Below are positions 59,441 to 64,000 of a DNA stretch of 64,000 nt, piece after piece. Below the pieces are notes generated by a model. The model saw nothing but the letters and a program-made list of their open reading frames with translations, was not told where the DNA came from and made no database searches. The stretch's first letter is position 1; each line of letters opens with the position of its first letter. The stretch lies in the NCBI RefSeq assembly GCF_024166365.1, contig NC_064824.1, forward strand, positions 49,824,608-49,888,607. Reading direction: 5' to 3'. The translations under genes and the position numbers were made by a program. This DNA comes from Elephas maximus indicus (taxonomy: Eukaryota; Chordata; Mammalia; Proboscidea; Elephantidae).

Positions 59441-60561
59441 CCAGTCAAAGGGGCCTTAAATGCAGATTTATAACATTCTTAAATATTAAAAAAGGAACGT
59501 AAACTAGCTACATGGGTTGGATAAAGCAAAATCTCAGGGATTTATCTTTAAATGATCATACAATTTCTTTAGAGCTGAGCAGTTTAAGTAGAAATAAATA
59601 CTAGTACACACTAGAAGAGAAGGTTTAATAATTGATAAAAATGTACAAAAATATTCAAATCAGAAATGCTTTAGAATGTGTACCACGAAGTCAATACTTC
59701 TCAGTGAGTAGGGAAGGTAAAAGACTTCCTCAATGAAAAAAAAGATTGGATTTTTTAAAAAAAAGACAACTCTGTTAAAGAAAATGTTTAAGTCAACATT
59801 GATTTGTGTTTTAGACAAGGATATTGCAACTATCATTTAAAATTTGGTGGCACATTCTTTAGTAGGTCCTTAAGGCAAATGTATTTAAACTAATTTACAA
59901 TTTGATTTGATGTTAATTTTCTTAAACATCACCTCAAAATAGATGCTCAAAATAATGCCCTCATAATAGCCTTTTGAAAATGTATTCAGATGTTTCGTAA
60001 AAAATAACAAAGGTGGCTTTATTACAGTAGTGTTCATTGGCACCACTGTAGCTCCTGGTCTACCAGACTTCCATCAAAATCTCCTATTTCTTAGGAGCTC
60101 ACCGTAAAAGATCCCATCAGCTTTAACCACTTGGGTAGTGCACAAAAAAGCAGTTTTATCAGTTGCTGGTGCTTTTTTTGGACTACTATGTATCAAAAAA
60201 AATTTCATCATCAAAATCCAACTTCTATAAATCAAATCACCTCATGACTTAGACTTTAGAACAAAGTAGAGACATCTGCAGTTATCAGTAAATTGCCACC
60301 TTTAATCCATCCTGCAGTGCCCTCTGAAAGGGTCACAAAAAGACAGTTATGACCATATGAAAATATGATTCTGGTTATAGAATCAAAAGTTATTTTCAAT
60401 TTCCTTTGTCTTTATAAAGTCAAGTCCACAATAACAACACTTAAATGCACTTTTTGTTCTGTGATAGAATTAAAACCCAGTGTTATTTCAAATGAACTTA
60501 AAATAGAGTCCCTGGTCTGAATTAGATTTAAATCATACTGTAAACATATATTTGGTATAAT

Positions 60562-60675
<114 letters not shown>

Positions 60676-61677
60676 TTACAGGTAGTGTCAGTACCAAAAA
60701 AAAAGGTTAAGTAATGAACCTGTAAATAAGGAATCCAAAATGTATATGGACTCTTTACCACAGAAACACAAATTTCACAGGGTTTAAAGACCACTCATTT
60801 TCCCCAAAAGCCCATCAGTGGGCCACTGATTAAGCACTCCTTGGTTATTTCATTACAGAAAATACTTAGAATGAGACTTTTACACAGCAGTTTACATTAA
60901 TATGTAAACCAGAAGGTGGTACACACCAGTTTTTCTTTCCTCTTGTGCAACTGAACATAAAGGGTCTTGTTTCCATTTAATGGAAGCCAGGTGGTCCTAG
61001 GTACTCTATTCCTTGCTAATTTTGCAGAGATTCTAGGTTGTCCTATTAAGAGTTTTATACGATACTAACAGAAATATTATGCTTTTAGTACACTGAATAG
61101 TGTGTCCAGATAAAAAAACACGCTGAAAAAAAAATTCAAATAAACATACAATAGTGCATATTTGTGAGATACAACCATTGAAAAGTGGAGAGTTCACATA
61201 TCCTCTTTCTCTTCAGGGATTTCATTTAACATACTCACTGTAAGAAGATGCCAATAACTACTGGGGAGGCATTCATTTTTCACCAAGATGTTCATCAGAC
61301 TCACCTGCACAGCTTAAAAAAAAACTCCACCCTATATCTCTACTGATCTGGAGGTATGACCAGGGCATATCTACATAAACAGCTCCACTGCTGATTTGTG
61401 GAAGGAATGCACAAGCGTAAGGAGGTTTGTATTACTGCACTGTCATTATATATCTACACATATATGGAAAACTAAGGACTAATTATGTAATTTGACATGA
61501 AAATAACTTTGGCTTGCATTCCTTTATCCATTTGCTCTCAGCAGTCCCCTACCCCATGTCAATATTCCTAAAAGTTACTGAAATGCTACCTTTTAAAACT
61601 GGATTTAGTATTAATGACTTAACATTTGGAGAGAGAACCCCATTTCAGACACGAAAATTTTATATTGAAGTAACATA

Positions 61678-61839
61678 CAAACCTGCTGCCACTGAGTTGA
61701 TTTCGACTCATAACGACCCTATAGGACAGGATAGAACTGCCCCGTATGGTTTCCAAGGAGCACCTGATGGATTCGAACTGCCGACATTTTTTGTTAGCAA
61801 CCGTAGTAGCTCTTAACCACTACACCGCCAGGGTTTCCA
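61678..61839 (-). mobile_element. AfroSINE in last PRPF40A intron, with target duplication
   Basis: Reverse copy from 'ctgctgccactgagttgatt' to 'cactacaccgccagggtttc'. Perfect 10-bp duplication aagtaacata at 61,668-61,677 and 61,840-61,849. Confidence 0.94.
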
Positions 61840-62266
61840 AAGTAACATATAGCATTCTTTAGCTATAGTTTTAACCCATGAAGAAACGATTATGTTCTTT
61901 GCTCTGTACACTATAAGATGTGCTACTTTCTTCCTAATTTAAATGAGCACATATATTAGAAGATGATTCTATGTCAAAGGTAGTTCACTGAATTTTCATT
62001 GTTTTTGTCAATAGTGGCAGTTCTGAAAAATGTCTATTGTCTAAACACTACCATGATTTTAACCATAGTATCCACATGAAATTGCCACTATGCCGAATTT
62101 TTTACCTGTTGCTCTAACAAAAAAAGCATGGCACGCTTACAAAAATACGGGAGTGGGAGTGGTGGAGGGCCAAGTTGGCAAACAGATACAGAAGGTGCAC
62201 ATTATTTGAGTAAAAATATGGTATTCTTTAAACACAAAGAATCCAAAAAGGATTCTAAATACTTAC

Positions 62267-62398
62267 AGAATCCTTTCCAGTCTTTTTCTTAGGTGATTTG
62301 TGTTTTGATTCTGATCTTTGCCTGGTTCTGTCCTTCTCACTTTCCCGATCCTTTTCTTTTTTGTCCTTTTCTCGCTCAGCATCAGACTCTGGAGAGTC
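62267..62398 (-). CDS. PRPF40A: PRPF40A exon: charged Glu/Lys/Arg tail
   Basis: This 132-bp exon (44 codons) reads [20 protein letters not shown], then [24 protein letters not shown]. It has mixed-charge repeats typical of splicing-factor tails, with SP sites for proline-directed phosphorylation. The acceptor is cgtag and the donor is gtaagt at 62,266, phase 0. Confidence 0.94.
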
Positions 62399-62554
62399 CT
62401 ACGAAAATAAACAGTATGTCAGCATTTTGATGAAGATGCTATTAGCCTGATCACATCTTATGCTGACAGCTGTACTATAAAAATGGTTTCCTCAAAATTG
62501 CTACCGAGGAGTTGTTAAAAAGGTAATGTTAGTACCTAAATAAATGGTTCTTAT

Positions 62555-62695
62555 TTAGATATGTACAAATTCAAGTAAGCAGCATGAAAAAAAAATTCTG
62601 ATTCAATAGATCTGTGGTGGCACTCAGGCTTTTATATTTTGGAAAAGGTTTTAGGTGATCCTGATGTTGCCTACAACTGAGAACTCCAAGAGCAG
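62555..62695 (+). mobile_element. MER5-like relic
   Basis: 'ctgattcaatagatctgtgg', 'aggttttaggtgatcctgat' and 'gttgcctacaactgagaact' resemble the 3' half of MER5A. A second similar piece may follow near 62,720-62,850. Confidence 0.45.
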
Positions 62696-63023
62696 AGGAA
62701 GTTGTTTAAATATCTGAACTTGTGGTTCTCAATAACTACAATACACACACTTGGATCTCTTTTAAACAGGGCAGGAATCCCAATATTGGTGTGTGTGTGT
62801 ACTTTTTAAAAAAGCCTGCCAAGTGATTTCAGTGGGAGGTTAAGGTGAGTAACAATTAGCTTAAACATACATACAGTCTCAGAAAAAGATTGTATTTATC
62901 AAGCCTAGGTGCCCATCTGAACTGTGCTGTACTACAAAGGACTATAAACAAAAGGTTCAACTGCAACTGACAGAGTTAAGGCCAAAAGTCTAGGTCCACT
63001 TTAAAAACCAGACGCTTGCTTAC

Positions 63024-63085
63024 AGATTTATGTCTCCTCTTCTTGCTCTTCTTCTTATGCTTTTTTGACTTCTTGTAACTTCTCT
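63024..63085 (-). CDS. PRPF40A: PRPF40A exon: basic KKHKKKSKK tail
   Basis: This 62-bp micro-sized exon enters in phase 1 (g|ag = Glu) and reads RSYKKSKKHKKKSKKRRHKS. It is a strongly basic stretch, probably a nuclear localisation signal. The acceptor is cctag and the donor is gtaagc, phase 0 out. Confidence 0.93.
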
Positions 63086-63169
63086 CTAGGCAACGTGAAA
63101 AAAAATAAAGTAAGAATTTGAGGATATCAAAGCACCAATGATTTTAATCAAATAAACGGAAAAGCTCAC

Positions 63170-63266
63170 CAGACTCAGCACTAGAAGAATGCTCCGAAGC
63201 AGAACGGGATTCAGATCGCTGTCTTTTTTTCTTTGAATGGCTATCATCGTCATCTGAATCTGACCC
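63170..63266 (-). CDS. PRPF40A: PRPF40A exon: acidic then RS-rich segment
   Basis: This 97-bp exon reads [20 protein letters not shown], then [12 protein letters not shown] plus one base (phase 1 out). An Asp-rich patch is followed by likely phosphorylated Ser/Arg sequence. The acceptor is tttag and the donor is gtgagc at 63,169. Confidence 0.93.
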
Positions 63267-63346
63267 CTAAAGAACACAAATAATTTCATTCATAATGATG
63301 CTGACGACAAAATATACTTGTGGTGCCACCTAATAAACTTCCTTAC

Positions 63347-63433
63347 CGATCGAGACCGAGAACGTTTCCTATGATGTTTTTTAGATTTCTTAGAATGTTT
63401 CTTGTTCTTTGAATGATGATGCTGACATTCATG
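63347..63433 (-). CDS. PRPF40A: PRPF40A exon: KH/RS-rich tail, first in window
   Basis: This 87-bp exon (29 codons) reads on the - strand [20 protein letters not shown], then HRKRSRSRS. It is a histidine/lysine-rich low-complexity tail ending in an RS repeat, typical of nuclear-speckle splicing factors. The acceptor (tgtag) is at 63,435-63,434 and the donor (gtaagg) starts at 63,346, phase 0 both ends. Confidence 0.92.
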
Positions 63434-64000
63434 CTACAGGGTCAAGAAAACAAAATTTTGTTTATATTTATGTAAATATGGACAGCAGATCATAAAGAAT
63501 ATTTCAAAAGCTATACAAACAAGTACTTAAAGTAAAATTCCATTCGTCTTGCATATTTAGCATATATCCAGTTGAGAATGTGTACAACTATTATCTATAA
63601 AAGATTATCACTTAACATTTTTTGTGTTTCTTCCTACCATCCTATACCCCTCATTTAGGCATGTTAGTTTTTACAGGAATGAGAATGATGTGAGTTAGTA
63701 GGACAACTGATACCCTGTAAAAAAGTGTAATCTGCGAATGCAGTGACAACTGCTTTCAAAAACACTGAAAAACAGTGTCATTCAAGCATGGTTTTTCTGA
63801 TCAATCTGGTTTTGGTCAACTAGCTAGCAAATTACTAGCGTGAAGGCATCCATGAACTAAGATATGCAAGCGTGGTCTCAGATTAAATACAAAATCTATT
63901 TCCTCTCCCTAAAGAGTATTCCCATCTTACTCAAACTCAGATATTCCAAGACAATTTAACTCGAATCCCACATGAAATCAAAAAATGAATGTTGTCTCTG
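63434..64000. other. PRPF40A intron, nothing recognised
   Basis: Sequence upstream of the first PRPF40A exon in the window. No further exon found before the edge. Confidence 0.55.

Larger units (their letters stand above)
55640..60561 (-). other. PRPF40A: PRPF40A 3' UTR (inferred extent)
   Basis: About 4.9 kb of AT-rich, mostly unique sequence lies downstream of the stop. It is nearly free of old repeats apart from one AfroSINE and one short LINE-like relic, unlike the introns around it, which suits a retained UTR. Two AATAAA signals on the - strand at its far end fit a long transcript. The extent is inferred and earlier cleavage sites could also be used. Confidence 0.65.

Overview
This is mammalian genomic DNA, almost certainly from an afrotherian (elephant, manatee or hyrax group). 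About twenty copies of one tRNA-derived SINE of the AfroSINE type lie on both strands. Each has the box-like core 'ggcagttcgaatccaccag' and the tail 'gtcggaatcgactcgacgg', and I know this family only from Afrotheria. L1 copies with a shared lineage-type 3' UTR accompany them. There are no bacterial, plasmid or CRISPR features.

The + strand from position 1 to about 53,870 is the 3' two thirds of FMNL2 (formin-like 2, an actin-assembly factor). The window opens inside a long intron. Sixteen constitutive coding exons follow between 16,673 and 47,383. They encode the end of the armadillo/FH3 region, the coiled-coil dimerisation segment, the proline-rich FH1, the whole FH2 domain and the start of the DAD. 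Exon joins keep frame throughout, except for one apparent extra C in the FH1 exon. Three alternative 3' coding exons (48,366; 50,047; 51,830) then give four possible C-termini. These match the human isoforms I recall as YHY, TQS, PMR and ITM. The 3' UTR ends near a poly(A) signal at 53,846.

The - strand from 64,000 down to about 55,640 is the 3' end of PRPF40A (a U1 snRNP-associated pre-mRNA splicing factor). Five coding exons encode its Lys/Arg/Ser-rich tail, and a 3' UTR of about 5 kb follows. The two genes converge tail to tail with a gap of about 1.8 kb that holds one AfroSINE and one MIR remnant.

Introns make up most of the window. They hold L1 remnants (a 5-kb one at 9,640-14,655), a MaLR solo LTR, MIR and MER5-like relics and microsatellites. 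I see no unknown gene system. The most interesting signals are the multi-frame 3' end of FMNL2, a lost stop in one of its isoforms, the FH1 frameshift, a GC-AG intron and nested SINEs.
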